A DNA stretch of 32,872 bases from Lingula anatina (GCF_001039355.2 NW_019776145.1:1-32872); one strand, 5' to 3'; positions 1-12,307 are shown, counted from the stretch's first letter. The notes: generated by a model not told the origin, from the letters alone. A program made the numbers and translations.

Positions 1-3000
1 AGGGACTGTAGTGGCAGCATATATCCCCTCTGATGTACACGTGTTCACTTTCCATATGATTGTAGGGTGGACTTCGTTTGGAATTTCGGGTAACGCACTG
101 CTTTCGTTTAGTTGTGTTATGATTCATTTCGAGTTTAATAAAAAGAGCATTCTTATGTCTTAACTTGGTCTACGATTACATTTAATTGATTGCATTTTGC
201 GCTTTTGTTAAGATTATCTCAATGATTTATTGTGTCACTACTTAATTGTAAAAAATGGATGCTTCGTATAAGATAATATAAGTTCCTTTTACGGTATGAT
301 TTTAATATTCTAGTCTTCCATTTTGTTGGCCACATGTTCAACTTCTACCATCTTACCATTCAACCACCGTTTTTCGTGAAGTGCGTCTTTTCCAATACCA
401 TTTATTACAGGTAAGACTAATATAAATTCAGTTTGCAATAAATAACATGTAATTAAACACATTTAATTTTTTTTTTCAAAGTAAATTTGAGTTTGATTTT
501 TAGTTTATCAACAAAATGGGATTGAGATTTGTTTATCTTTTCAGTTCCACATTTCTCCATACGTTCCAGTTCTATTTGTTGGGAACAGTGACGGGTAAGA
601 CAGCGTTGATTATTTTATATCCTATTTTAAATAGAACATAAAAACTTACTAATTTTATGGGGGAGTATCGCAGAGTTTCAATGCGATGATGAGACCGAAA
701 AATACCTATATATACCTTTAAAAATGCTTTCGTGTTTCCAGGTATGACAGGAGTATTGTTAACAGGTGTGATGGGGATTATGGCGGTGTTTGCGTTGCCA
801 TGGGCACGCCGGAAGTTGTACAACATCTTCTGGAGAGTTCATAAGCTCTACATCGTCTTGTATGCGCTTATCATATTGCATGGAAGTGCAGTGCTTGTTC
901 AGGTAAGTTAATCCGTCTCCGACAGGCGAGAGAGTAAAATTAACTTGACTTTGCGTATACATTTTTATTATAAAGCACATGGGTTCAACATAAATATGGC
1001 ACGTCATGCAAATTACCATGATAAACACTCACAGCGTAGTTCCTGCATATCTAAGGTTCATGTTATCAGCAGATATTAAAGTTGGCTTTTGCAGATTTTT
1101 GTTCATGTTGAACTCGAATCGTGGCAAATATCCCATGCAAATGCGGAAAATGGTCATCCCTAAAATGGTGTATTTCGTCTTTTGCAGCAGGTTATGACAA
1201 ATGATTGCCAGTCAGGACTACCTTTTAAAATGTATATTTGCAGTTATCTTTTGAGCTGCCCTTTCGCCTAGCGTAACTTAATAGCGTGTTACATGTATTT
1301 CCAGGAGCCTTGGTTTTATTTTTTCTTCTTGGGACCAGCTTTGCTCTTTGTCCTGGATAAAACAGTCAGCCTAAGCAGGTTTTCCCATCCAGTGGACGTC
1401 ATACGCTCCGATATATTACCGTCTGGTATGTAATATACTATACTCATTTATTTCATATTGTCAGTTTTGATGACTTAATATTAAACAGCACAGAGCGTTG
1501 CATAATTTCACCAAAGCGGCTTACAAGAATTTTCAGATGTTAACCGTTATCATTTATCATTTTAGTTATGGGTCTAATTCTATAAGTGTCTGATTTCAAT
1601 ACAATCACCACAATAAATTCAACCAATTGCAATTAATCTATTGTTACATGTAGATTTGTACTTTTTTTGGGATTTGTACTATTGTAGTTTTTTTATCCTG
1701 TCAGTAAATGTGCTTTCTTAGTCGGTCAAAAGTCTTTGAATTCTGAATGATATTTTAGAGCATTTGAATTTATATCTGAATCAAAATTTCTTTCGTATAC
1801 GCACAACCACCTTCCACTTCAGACGTGACATTTCTTGAGATCCACAAGCCAACAGGGTTCAGTTTTAAAGCCGGGGAGTGGATACGACTCGCCATCAAGG
1901 GGTACAATGAATTTGAGTACCACCCGATCACCATCGGCTCGGCACCGCACGAGGAAACGCTGAAGGTGTACATCCGGGCGGTTGGTCCTTGGACGCGGAA
2001 AGTGAAGAAACTTTTTGACCCCAGTAATGTGCAACAGTCCCTGAGACAGGTAGGACGTTGACGGAGTTAGGACTTGAGATTTAAAAGATTCTGAAGTATT
2101 GATCAAAATGTGTTGTTATGCCCTTCAAATTTTCTGTTGCCATTCCGTCACTTTCTTCTCTCAAGATTATGGTTGTTTTATCAAGATATAATTGATAACT
2201 TATGCAGAGATGCATGACCAGTGCGAAATGAAAAAGATAAAGAATGGCGTATTTTATTATTGGCAACTTTCATGGAATTTTAGCCTGGTTTGATTAATAA
2301 AGTAAAATTAGTTAAAAGTGGTCGAAGTTTTCAAAGAGAAGTCAATTTTTCCGGATATTCAGGTTTACATCGACGGTCCCTTTGGCAGTGCGTCCCAGGA
2401 TTGGTCTAACTATGACGTCACTGTGATGGTGGGGGGCGGGATCGGCGTCACACCATTTGCCTCGATCCTGAAACACATCATTTTCCTTGCACAGACCGAT
2501 GGAAGGATAAGCTGTACTAAGGTGATGACAATACACTCGCTGTTATCTACTGGCATAGGTGCTCGTATTGAAACTGCACAGTCAACACTCTCCACGGGGG
2601 TCTTCTCTTCTTACCTCTCTGTTCAGACCAAATTTCTTAGAATACATTGGTTTTCCGAAGTAGAATATCATTCTTTCCAATTTTAATTGTTTGAAATTAT
2701 GTAGTGTTGAATATGGCGATGAAGCAAGCCCTATCAATAGGCCTACGTATTGGGATCTACTGACAGAAAAATGTCACAAAACAACATAACAATTATAGTT
2801 ATAATTAAAATGCATAAATAGTTCACTGAATACAACAATCCGTTTGTTATGATGCCTGTATGTTGGTTGTAACTCTCCATAAAAGCTTGATTTTAATGTG
2901 ATCTATGTAATTTAATATAATTTGTTCGATTACATATTAAAATTGTAAAGCAATTACAGATCTACTTTGTGTGGGTGTCAACCGACCAGCACCAGTTTGA

Positions 3001-3900
3001 ATGGATGATTGATATCATACGAGAGGTAGAGGAACACGACCTGCAGGCTCTGGTCCACATCAGTCTGTTTATTACACGCTTCTATAAGAAATATGATCTC
3101 CGCACATTACTCATGGTGAGTTAGGGTCTGAATTATGGACTGTTTATTATCAGTTTTGATTTTTTTATTATCAGTGTATTGTCGCTATAGCCTTCCCATG
3201 GCCAGGTGTGGTTTTTAGGTGTGACTCAGTACTTTAAGATTACTGAGATTTCATCAACATACCTGTATTTGTCCTTATTTCAGTATCTGTGCGAGAGACA
3301 CTTTATCCGTGTATCTGGTCGCAGTCTACTGATGGGACTTCAGTCTCCACTGTACTTCGGCCACCCGAACTTTGACTTACTTCTGAAAAGTGTGGGAAAG
3401 AATCATAGCTCGGTAAAATTATATTTTGATCTATTTACTTATCAGCACTTTAACTGTGCCTTTGTCTGCACTTGTACTTTTAAAATAGATCCATATTTAC
3501 ACGCTGTATTTAACATATAAATATAAGCGAAACCATTAGATCCGATTTATTAGTAGTGCACGTCTTATTTATTCTAATTTCGATGTTGTTCTGTGGTAAA
3601 TAGGTAGATGCTTGGATCAAAATACTTTAGTAGTTATAACCTTATGTGTATACTTATTGCAAACTTGCACAGAATGACCAGAAAATTACGTTGAAATAAC
3701 GTTGAGAATAATCAGAAGTGTCAAGATTGGGTCTTGGATGTTCATGAAAGGCAAAAACGTTCCTATTTTACCTCCAGGTGAAGAGAATAGGCGTGTTTTC
3801 CTACGGACCACCCCAAATGGTGAAATCTGTGGCCAAGGCCTGCTTCGAGAGAAACAAGACGTCTAAGATGATATATGAGCATCATGAAGAGGTTTACTAG
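1..3900 (+). CDS. DUOX: Dual oxidase (DUOX), C-terminal part, 10 exons, 5'-truncated by window edge
   Basis: Membrane flavocytochrome that moves electrons from cytosolic NADPH via FAD and two hemes to oxygen, making H2O2 outside the cell. Exons read: 1-89 (partial), 314-410, 545-594, 742-902, 1305-1425, 1823-2049, 2312-2521, 2960-3115, 3284-3412, 3778-3900. All have GT-AG borders and matching phases, giving 453 residues plus stop. The ferric-reductase part keeps the heme-ligand His pairs at family spacing (FHM...VFH, 14 apart; RVHKLY...LHG, 13 apart). Next come the FAD motif [11 protein letters not shown] and the NADPH motif [15 protein letters not shown] rather than NOX5 or NOX2 is supported by [18 protein letters not shown] and the C-terminal stretch. 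Odd: the usual CGPP Cys is Tyr (FSYGPP, exon 10), and the last residue is Tyr rather than Phe. The exon 7 acceptor (ttag before 2312) has a weak pyrimidine tract and is the least certain border. The peroxidase-like and EF-hand half lies left of the window. Confidence 0.93.
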
Positions 3901-4362
3901 TATTTCCAAACAGCTTCAGTTAAATGGACATAAAGAAATGGAAAGGTGTGGATTCGTGGTTCAGGACTCGAAATAATTCAACTTCAAATTGCTAATACCA
4001 AGGTGTATTTTAAATTGATACTTATGTGTAGAAATGTGGAATGAGTCGCGTGGATTTTAACGCAAGTGAAACCAATGAGAAGTGGTCGTCGTTCTGGATT
4101 GATTCATCGAGGATTGAAACGAAAGTGAAAGTAATGAAAGCGTTTGAATGCAGAGGCTGGCTTTCTTCAGCCTGTTATAAGAGAACGGCCACTGTACAAC
4201 CGGAACCGGAGGTAACATTGTAACAGCGACTCCCTCTATTAATGCTTCTCGTCTAAAAGCTGGTTAACGGGGTTATTTCACCGGATACTCTGACATTCAG
4301 TTGTCGTAACGTGACATTTCCGAAATTATGCTCAAATGGTTCCTACATTTAAAGTATTGCTT

Positions 4363-4365
<3 letters not shown>

Positions 4366-4411
<46 letters not shown>
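4366..4411. repeat. (AT)n microsatellite
   Basis: An uninterrupted AT dinucleotide run of about 46 bases in the presumed DUOX 3' UTR or just beyond it. Confidence 0.97.
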
Positions 4412-4414
<3 letters not shown>

Positions 4415-4606
4415 TATTTACAACTGAAGATTTTTTGTACAGCATACGTTCGAACGCTGTTCTCACCTTGGCATTACACGCGTTATGATTGCTCGCATCA
4501 AATGAAGCTGTTTGTAAATTATTATTTTCACGTTGTTAATTAATATATACACGTTAGTTGTCTGGAAGTTTGTTTTCATAGATATGTATTTATTGCGTTA
4601 ATTGTT

Positions 4607-4612
4607 AATAAA
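4607..4612 (+). terminator. Candidate DUOX poly(A) signal AATAAA
   Basis: First canonical AATAAA on the plus strand after the DUOX stop, implying a 3' UTR of about 0.7 kb. Such hexamers are common by chance in AT-rich DNA, so this is tentative. Confidence 0.4.
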
Positions 4613-5120
4613 AATATTTGTGCAATCTGTATATGATTGTTTGTGAGCTATATTGGACGGGCTGATCAACCCTTTCTTACAATGATCAAATTATGTATTC
4701 TTTAAACTTTAGCCGACACCTTTATCCTCCAGTACGTATGGTATATTTACTGTTATAATCAAAGTATCATATTGCTGATGATTCTTTGAAAATGAAGGAT
4801 TAAAATATAAGCATGCAAGCTAAGTATGAACCTCACTGTTCATGTGTACTTAATACAAAGTAATTATGTACCTCTTATGTGAAAATAATACTAGGTTGTA
4901 GCCCGGACTCTTAACCAGAGTCATGTTTAAGTGTAGAGGTCTTCGAACATGTTCTCGGGATCAAGTGCTATCCTCTTCCTTTTGAATAGGACTTCTAGAA
5001 AGAAAGCGGACGGAAGCATACTAAATTCCTGCCAAGTTGTGACAGAAGTTAGTTTCTAGTAATATCTGAAACTGGGCGTGTATTTGGGACGTTTTTACAA
5101 GAAGACTAATTATCACACGA

Positions 5121-5238
5121 GGTTACTGGTTATTCAGCTGGGATTTTAGAGGAAGCACTTGGTTTACTGGTCATAGCTGGATTTTTTCAGGAAACATTTG
5201 GGTTACTTGGTATAGCTGGGATTTTAGAGGAAGCCCTT
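5121..5238. repeat. Imperfect tandem repeat, three units of about 39 bp
   Basis: Units 5121-5160, 5161-5199 and 5200-5238 each run from GGTTACT-like through AGCTGGGATTTTAGAGGAAG-like sequence to CTT. Units 1 and 3 are most alike and unit 2 is diverged. It is followed at 5263-5295 by three closely spaced ATGCCGG words. Confidence 0.8.
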
Positions 5239-5522
5239 GAGAGAATTAAACCACAGAAAAGGATGCCGGGGTGGATGCCGGATTAAAATGCCGGAGACTG
5301 ACAAAAAAAATAACACCCATCCTCTGGAATGTTTCTATTGCAAAATATCCTAAAACTTCCGCATTCATAACGCTTGAATTAAAATTTCACTTAATTTGAC
5401 AAAAGGGAATATGAACAACCCCACTGTTATTAAAAAAATAAATGTAAATGTTCCCCGCAAATTTAATAAAAAAAATCTCGATTTTTCAAAACGTACGCAA
5501 AGGACAATACACGATATATAAA

Positions 5523-5528
5523 TTTATT
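5523..5528 (-). terminator. Candidate MED16 poly(A) signal (AATAAA on minus)
   Basis: TTTATT on the plus strand, about 330 bases past the MED16 stop, is the first canonical signal found on the minus strand. It is tentative because the region is AT-rich. Confidence 0.4.
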
Positions 5529-5857
5529 TACATTGATATACTGTACAATATACAATCCAAGAGAACAGAGACCGATGACGAAGAATCACTGGAACTGGGA
5601 AAATATCTTATATCTCGTATTTCCATTGAATTCAACTTTAGACAAGAAGGCTTTGTGAAAAGCCACTAATGTCAGATGACAGACTGAATTTTCACTGACG
5701 AATAATCTGGCAAAATAAAACAAGCAAATGATGTTTTATCACAATTATCATTATTTGCTTATGATCAGTTATTCGAACGTTTACTCGAATATTCAATGTA
5801 ACTATGTTTCTCTCATGAGGCGAAAGTGTAGAAATATTATACTCATAACTCTTCATC

Positions 5858-8800
5858 TCAACTGCTGTCGTCTGCGTAATCCAGCTTCCAGTGTCCTCCA
5901 CACAGACACATCTTAGACCAGCGCTGGTCCCACGCCTTCATGGCCGCGGTCTTACTGGTACTCCTCAACAGAGACAGACTACCACACCGCAGACACCGCC
6001 GAACATCTTCAGCCGGTGACGAACCAATGAAAATCTGCCTTACAACATCACGCAAGGCGTTGGTGTGATACTGTCCCTCAGTCCAAGACGAGACCAAGTT
6101 GGGTTTGTGAGCACCCTCTGGCGGATGGTTTATGATAAATCTCTGTGGGTGCTGTAGAGCAAGCTGTAAAGCCATGGGTGACGACATTATAACATGCTGC
6201 TCAACACATGGCACCATTAACTGGCTGGGAAGGGAGCAACACTCATCCACCAAAGCCTCGTCATATTCGGCGTTCCCGCCGTCCTTACAAATGCCCCAAA
6301 GCTTAGTCAGGAGCTTAAACAGCAGGGCCAGACAGTCCAGGTTGGACGCCGTGGTGATGAAGTGCGGCAGACAGCTGCTGCTGATGAGTCCCCACACCCT
6401 GAAGATCACGAGGAGTTCCCGCAGTGTGTTGATTGCCACAGGGTCGTGAATGATGGTGGCCCCGGGGTGGCCAGGGTATGTCTGGTACAGAGCCAGAGAG
6501 GCCAGTAAGGACAGGCTGAAGTCGGCAACCCACTGGATGAGGGGCTGTAAGGACTGGAGAGTGGCTGGAAAGAAATTGGTTTCAAGTTTTATGACTGTAC
6601 CTGAGTACTGCCAATAAAGAGAAAAGACTGAAGATAACCTTTGCGAAGAATGCAACTATTTCCTTTTTACTTATGGAAGTATATTTTATATACTTCACTA
6701 AAATATGCACTACCCTATGCACATTCTTTAATAACACATTCTTTAATTACAAATATTTCAAACAAGTGCCAAAGCCAGTCATAGCACATACATTCAAAGA
6801 AAAGCTTTAAAACTGTGCTCAATAATGCTTATTGCATGGGTGAAAGTTGTGAAAACGGATAATGATAAGGTATCTGGGGGTCAGGGGCAATCAAAATGGA
6901 GACTTAAAATTCAGAAATACGGATTAATCCAGATAACTATCACCCATGTTATTGGTGGAAAAAAGAACTTTGTCCAACCTGGCTCTACCACATAGTCCTT
7001 GTTTTCCACATTGAGGCTCATCATGACCTTGTCAAGGTCAGGCTCCATGACCTTACTGCACGAGGCAGCTAGCCTCTCTGCTGGACTCTGAAGTGGAAAT
7101 CAATGACAAAGAAATTATCAAATAATAATGATATGTAAAAGGGTAATGATTTAAAAAGAGACGGAATATGACTAGGCATATTCCACAGGAAAAGTCGAGT
7201 AGAAGAAAAAAATGCTTCAAATAAATGTAAAATAAATGTAAATAAATGTACAAAATTTGTTATTTTCTTCAAAGTGATTGTAACCCCATTACATTAGGGA
7301 CAGGAAATCCAGACTTGGAATATAACCTTTTGAATCCAATTTATTAACCTTGGCATACTGCTCACTAGTCAAGTCTCACAGCAGTAACATGTCTTCATAA
7401 TATAAAGTGAAAATTAAAAATTAAAAAAAAATCACAAAAAGATTTGCCACCCAAATGTGGTGCACAAACTACCTTGTCCTGTGAACCGAGTGCTTTAGGT
7501 CTCAGTATGGACTTGAATGCTGTAGAGATGGAGAACAGCAGCAGCTTGGTGTGACAGTCTCCAGCCTTCCCCTGCCCTCCACTGGAGTGTTTATACAGAG
7601 CAGCTTTCAGGGCAAGGAATCGGGTCTTCAGCAGCTCCTGCATGTGGTTGGGCTGCTTCATGTAGTCATCTGACAGACGCTGGATCACTGTGTCTATACT
7701 TCCTGGTGAGGAATAGTGTATATAAGGTTTTATTGAAAAGCATATAAGATTATATGAGGAGGACTATGGATGCTTTTTTTGCCTTTAATCTATATACTTA
7801 TCTTATTGATTACTTTTACTTATATCGCAAGGTGTAATAAAGCTCTGCAAGATGTTATATATGATTTTATTCATCTAATCCAAATGAAAGACATAACTGG
7901 CATATATATCCTTTTTATTTAACTTTGTGATGAAACTGTATAGTCAAAATAATAATGAACGTGAAAATAATAATAAACATGAAAATAATAATAACAGTAT
8001 TAATAATGAAAGAACTGACAAAAGCTACACTGGAAAAAATCTGAATTCTTTCTTGGCTTTACAACATATCTATCATTGAATTTTGTGATAAAAGAGTACA
8101 TGGCAATAAACATACATATTAACTGAAGTAAAAGAAAAACCCAAAATATCTCAGTACCTACCAGGTTTCACCACAGCCAGCACATCCCACCAGTCACGGC
8201 CTGTCAACAGCACGTACTCAAACAGCGACGTGATATGCGATAGAGGCGCCTGCATGGCCGGGTCACGCGTGTTCAACAACTTCAACATGTACATCTGGTC
8301 CTGAGAATCCATCAACAGGGCCACTGAACCTGTATAGCTCTGCTCGATGCACACAGCATGGAGGCTGGCTCTTCTCCTCTTCTCAGGAAAACCAGTTACT
8401 GTATAAGAAGAATGCCTCACAGTCTCCAAATTAAATGACGCTATGATGCCAAATGTGTACGAGTTCACCATTTTGACTGTGCCATCTCTGAAGGCGATCA
8501 AGATGCACTTGGGGAGGAGGGGGTTGGACTCTGGTTTTGTCAGGGCGCTGGGGTACCTTGGCATGGCCACACTTGACACTGGACTGGAGTGGGAAAGATT
8601 AGACCTCAGAACCCACTTCAGCAATTTGAATGGTTGCCGAGTGTCTGTGTTGAGATTGCCCTGAAAGAATTTGTGCAAGCCTACAGCCTGCTCCTGGAGG
8701 TGCCAGCTCTCCATGCAGGACAACTGATCTGTCTCCGACCAAACCAAGATGGTGTCACTGTCCTCTCGTGATGTGAAATCCAAGTGTGAAATCCTGGCAA

Positions 8801-10735
8801 AGGGGGAGTCTTTGTACTGGGGGTCCGTGTGAGCATGCACGAAAAAACTGGCATGCGGATTGCTCTGTATACTGCACGTGCTGTTGCTGTCTATTGTCAC
8901 TGTCACTGTAAAGCACTGTATACAGGAGGCAATGTTGCCATCACTGCATGCCACAATGATGTTCCCATTGCTGGAGAAAGCCAGGGCTGCTAGCTGGTAC
9001 CTGCTACGTACTTGTGACAGGCCATTTCTGACAACTGTCATTCCTTGTTCACTACCTGGTACACCAACACAGACCTGAAATATAGGAGTCTCATATTATT
9101 TGCTCAGGGCTGGGACCAGAATGCTTAAACATGAGGAAAACCCTCCAAATCTGATAGATACATACACAGGAGTAGACTAATACAGTGACAAACATTCACT
9201 TGATTAAAAAAGAAATGTTTTCCAGACAATTTGATGTAAGAAAAATTTACATTGAAAAATAACTGAATCTATGATAGTCAAGAATATTGTTTGTAAACTA
9301 AAAGTGGTGAGTCTAAAAGAAATGAGTTGATACCAACTAAGCACAAACCCCATAAGCAGCAGCTACTGATTATCAAATTCAAAGTAGAAACACGCAGGCG
9401 ACCACTGTTCTGACCTTGCTGTAGACATGACTACCACATACACTTGTAAAGAAACATGACATTGAAGGAAATACCATATATCAAACCTACCAATCCAGTA
9501 GCAGTGACTCCTATCCAGCCATCAGTGGCTTTCCCACCAAACTGGCACAACGAGGGAGAGAAGGAAATACGGGTGAATTTTCCATCATACAGATAGCTCT
9601 CCCTCTTGTCCAGGTCGTAACGGACCATGATTCCCGTGTGGAGCCACGCGGCGCACAGGAACTCTTCCCCCTCTACACTGGACTGGTGACAGAGCTCCCA
9701 GTTGTTCATTAAATAATCCTAAAGAAAAAAGGAAACCACTTTGAAAACAAAATTATAAAATACTTTGTTAGGTTTTTGTTTAATGTCACATTAATTAATA
9801 CTTTAAGTTAAAGGCATTTTCTCCAGGATTTTCTCACAAATTGACTTTTTCTTATCCTTTCTTTTTTAAATCTTGACAAGAATATTTTCTTGATTACCAT
9901 ATGCAAAATAATACATATAATATTTTTAGAAAAAGGGCTGAATGAGTTTACCTTCATTTTCCATATGGCTGTATTGCCCAGTCTGTCAATGACCAGCAGT
10001 CTTGAGCCACTACTGTCCCAGTGTAACTGCTGGACAGCCTCATCCAGTCTGGTCACTTCAAACACCTCCCAGGGTTTCTCCACATCATACACATACACAT
10101 GATACTGGTGTTCAAATGACATGGGTCTGGAATTGAAATCATGTGATGAATCAATGTCTGAAAATCGCCATGCTAATGTTGAGAGTGAGTCAAGGGTAAT
10201 GCCCATTTTACATTGACAGTAAGGTCACTACGTATTCAGAAAACGTACTGATTGTAGTAATTGTTTTTCATTTTGACAAATCTAAGAAAGGGTGCACGTG
10301 GTTGCCCACTTCATCAATGTCATGTGACCTGCAATTATCTCTTTCAGTAAATTAATGCAGGTTTTGGCAGAGCGAATCTTTTCCTTTCGACGTACCCCCC
10401 CCCCCCCCCCCAAAAGAAATAATAATAATAATAAATAAAATAAAAATTATGAAAAAACAGAACTGATCTGTGGCACCCCCACACAAATTATAATATTTGA
10501 TAAGGAGCCATTATCATCACAACATCAGAGGTCGTTCTATGGTGTTTTACCTGTCTTGTTTTTCCTGCATAAGCAGATCGTCTTTGTCCTTGCCCAGCTC
10601 CGCAGCCTCGTCTAGTGCCTGTGTGCTGGTAAAAGCAACCGCGTTCCGGCATGAAAACGTGCATATGGAACGTGGCATATGGCCATAAATTGGTTTCCTG
10701 GTGGACGAACCCGATACACTATATATCAACTCCAT
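5858..10735 (-). CDS. MED16: Mediator complex subunit 16 (MED16), complete, 7 exons
   Basis: Nuclear Mediator tail subunit that links sequence-specific activators to RNA polymerase II. Exons in transcript order: 10551-10735, 9952-10126, 9491-9718, 8162-9074, 7473-7702, 6979-7087, 5858-6564. Phases agree throughout and give 848 aa, near the roughly 877 aa of vertebrate MED16. The start MELIY at 10735 matches the family N-terminus (MDLAY); a longer frame upstream begins only with TTG. Residues about 62-500 form the WD40-like half (HWDSSGSRLLVIDRLG, FTRISFSPSLCQFGGK, GNIIVACSDGNIAS). The C-terminal half has the typical LQPLIQWVADFSL, IFRVWGLISSSCLP, LFKLLTKLWGICKD and DEALVDECCSLPSQL. The tail (residues about 795-845) has C-x2-C and C-x-C pairs (CLRCG, CLCGG) that could bind metal. 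Exon 4 alone is 913 nt. All introns are short and GT-AG. No break is seen. Confidence 0.96.
7946..7999. repeat. 18-bp tandem repeat, three units
   Basis: Units 7946-7963, 7964-7981 and 7982-7999 share AAAATAATAATRAACRTG with few changes. It lies in the MED16 intron between exons 4 and 5. Confidence 0.85.
10395..10411. repeat. C17 homopolymer
   Basis: Seventeen consecutive C on the plus strand in MED16 intron 1, followed by an (AAT)n stretch (about 10418-10433). The length may be unreliable in sequencing. Confidence 0.95.
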
Positions 10736-10800
10736 CTTTGACGGAGAATTGATGTAAAATTTAGAAATATACGTCGGCAAAATTGCCGGCTAACCTAAGG

Positions 10801-10848
10801 CAACCATGTTGGATTTAACTCTCGCGAGATTTTGTTCTTTGCGAGAGT
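10801..10848 (-). promoter_or_regulatory. MED16 core promoter: CGCG element with inverted repeat and YY1-like site
   Basis: The palindrome TCTCGCGAGA at 10820-10829 is the CGCG element known from TATA-less housekeeping promoters (bound by BANP in vertebrates). It sits about 85 bases upstream of the MED16 ATG. ACTCTCGC (10818-10825) and GCGAGAGT (10841-10848) form a perfect 8-bp inverted repeat. CCATGTT at 10804-10810 fits the YY1 core CCATNTT. No TATA box is seen on the minus strand here. Confidence 0.65.
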
Positions 10849-11987
10849 CTTATTAAAGCTGACAGTTTATTCAAGGAATTTTAAGTAAATTTTTAAAATA
10901 ACTGAAACGTAACAAGAAGAGATAATTTTGATAAAAAGGTCCATTGGAACATAATAATTCATTGTTGATTGACTTTGTTTTCTTAGACAGAATTACAAAA
11001 TTAGCAGATAGATAAAGGAAGGAAAGTGGAAAATCCAAGACTAGGCCTTATAGGTTGGCAATTAACCCTAATGCAGGTAGTAGGCTACCAGTAACCACAC
11101 AGTAGACGCACATATTAAGTTATATTTCACTAATTCAAAGCCAACTATTTTCCTTTCTTTCTTTTCACACAAATGCGTTTTCCCCCTTTTTGTAAATAGG
11201 CCTATTATCGGTTCGGTGTGTACTATTCATCTAGCGGTCACGGTGATCAACTCAAGAAACAACTGGTAACAGTGCAGGCATGGCTCGCCAGAAAGAGATT
11301 CAACCAGTTTACCCGTAGCATTTTCCCACGTTGGAAATGGACATCACAGACTCTACACGGTTATCGACATTTCTAAGCGCTGACTGTCTCTTTCATACAA
11401 CAAAAATGATATTTAATCCGGGCACCTGTCATCGGTAAATTGTCATATAATATGAGTACTACACTGTAGTTTTTGTATGTGCCCTATTAATTGTTATATT
11501 GACATGCCATTTCAATTACTTAATTATCCATGGGGTTAAAGAATCAGACTGAATAAAATGTGAAATAAAGAGCATGACGTGAGAGCACTTACCTTATCGG
11601 AAACACTCGATGTCATTTGGTTTTACTCGGCGCCGAAATGCATATCGATGGTATTTCCTCCCGTTTCTTCCTTGTCTTCGTTTTGAGAATCAGTCACTTG
11701 ATCTTATATGTATCATCAATCAAATGGCATCGTGATTGTCTCTTTTAGATATTTTTGCTAGTTAATGATGTATTTATTATTTTGCTGAAAAGTGACGGCT
11801 AAAACATTTCTAAAATTGTGAAATCAGAGAACCTGCATGACTATAGGCCTATAAGTTTTTATCTGACATAACAATTTAAAGGTCTGATAAAATTTTAAAA
11901 AGAAAGAAAAACATTTCAATGCTTAATAATTTTCAGAAAGTTACTTTGGAGATGAATATAAGGAAAATATTTTGCCATGATTTTTTT

Positions 11988-11990
11988 TTT

Positions 11991-12042
<52 letters not shown>

Positions 12043-12050
12043 TTATTTTT
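11988..12050. repeat. (ATTT)n microsatellite plus poly-T, copy A only
   Basis: A run of TTTA units followed by T's. Copy B has only a T run at about 16545-16560 at the equivalent place, so the array expanded or contracted after the copies diverged. Confidence 0.9.
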
Positions 12051-12299
12051 TTTTTTTTTGAAAGGAGATGGGTGTATTTATACCATTTGCTTCTAACTCT
12101 TGCAACACACCAACTTGCAAGATTGCCTGTATATGCCTCTCTCTCTCTCTCTCCCTCCATTCCTCTATACTTTCTCCAAAAGAAAAGAAAAAAAACAATA
12201 AAAAACAATTAGAAAGCAATACGGTTATCAACCGTGCCTTTTTAGGGTAAATTGCTAAAACAAAAGCCCCACTGTGGAAAATTTGCGTAATATTTAATG

Positions 12300-12307
12300 T
12301 GACGTCA
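12300..12307 (+). promoter_or_regulatory. Consensus CRE (TGACGTCA), copy A
   Basis: Perfect palindromic cAMP-response element about 570 bases upstream of the copy A TATA box. It is conserved at 16816-16823 in copy B. Function is inferred from the motif only. Confidence 0.45.

Larger units (their letters stand above)
3901..5857. other. Convergent intergenic region with the 3' UTRs of DUOX (+) and MED16 (-)
   Basis: The stretch between the DUOX stop and the MED16 stop holds no convincing coding exon. Short open frames (for example 4041-4223) lack family resemblance. It contains a TA microsatellite, a triple 39-bp tandem repeat and candidate poly(A) signals for both genes. Confidence 0.7.
6565..10550. 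other. MED16 introns; content
   Basis: The six introns (6565-6978, 7088-7472, 7703-8161, 9075-9490, 9719-9951, 10127-10550) are AT-rich and contain no recognisable gene. Internal low-complexity sequence includes AAATAAATGT-like units at 7219-7250, an 18-bp triple repeat at 7946-7999, and a C17 run at 10395-10411 followed by AAT repeats. Confidence 0.8.

Noticed and set aside
2050-2311. Possible pseudogenisation of DUOX at the weak exon 7 acceptor
   Set aside because: The ttag acceptor keeps phase 0 and all other exons join in frame, so there is no need to invoke a break.
4041-4223. 60-codon frame downstream of DUOX
   Set aside because: Sits in the 3' UTR with no family features.
6132-6449. 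Plus-strand 105-codon frame over MED16 exon 7
   Set aside because: Antisense shadow of the well-supported MED16 coding exon.
10736-10780. Longer N-terminus for MED16
   Set aside because: The extension starts only at TTG. The ATG at 10735 gives a start that matches the family.
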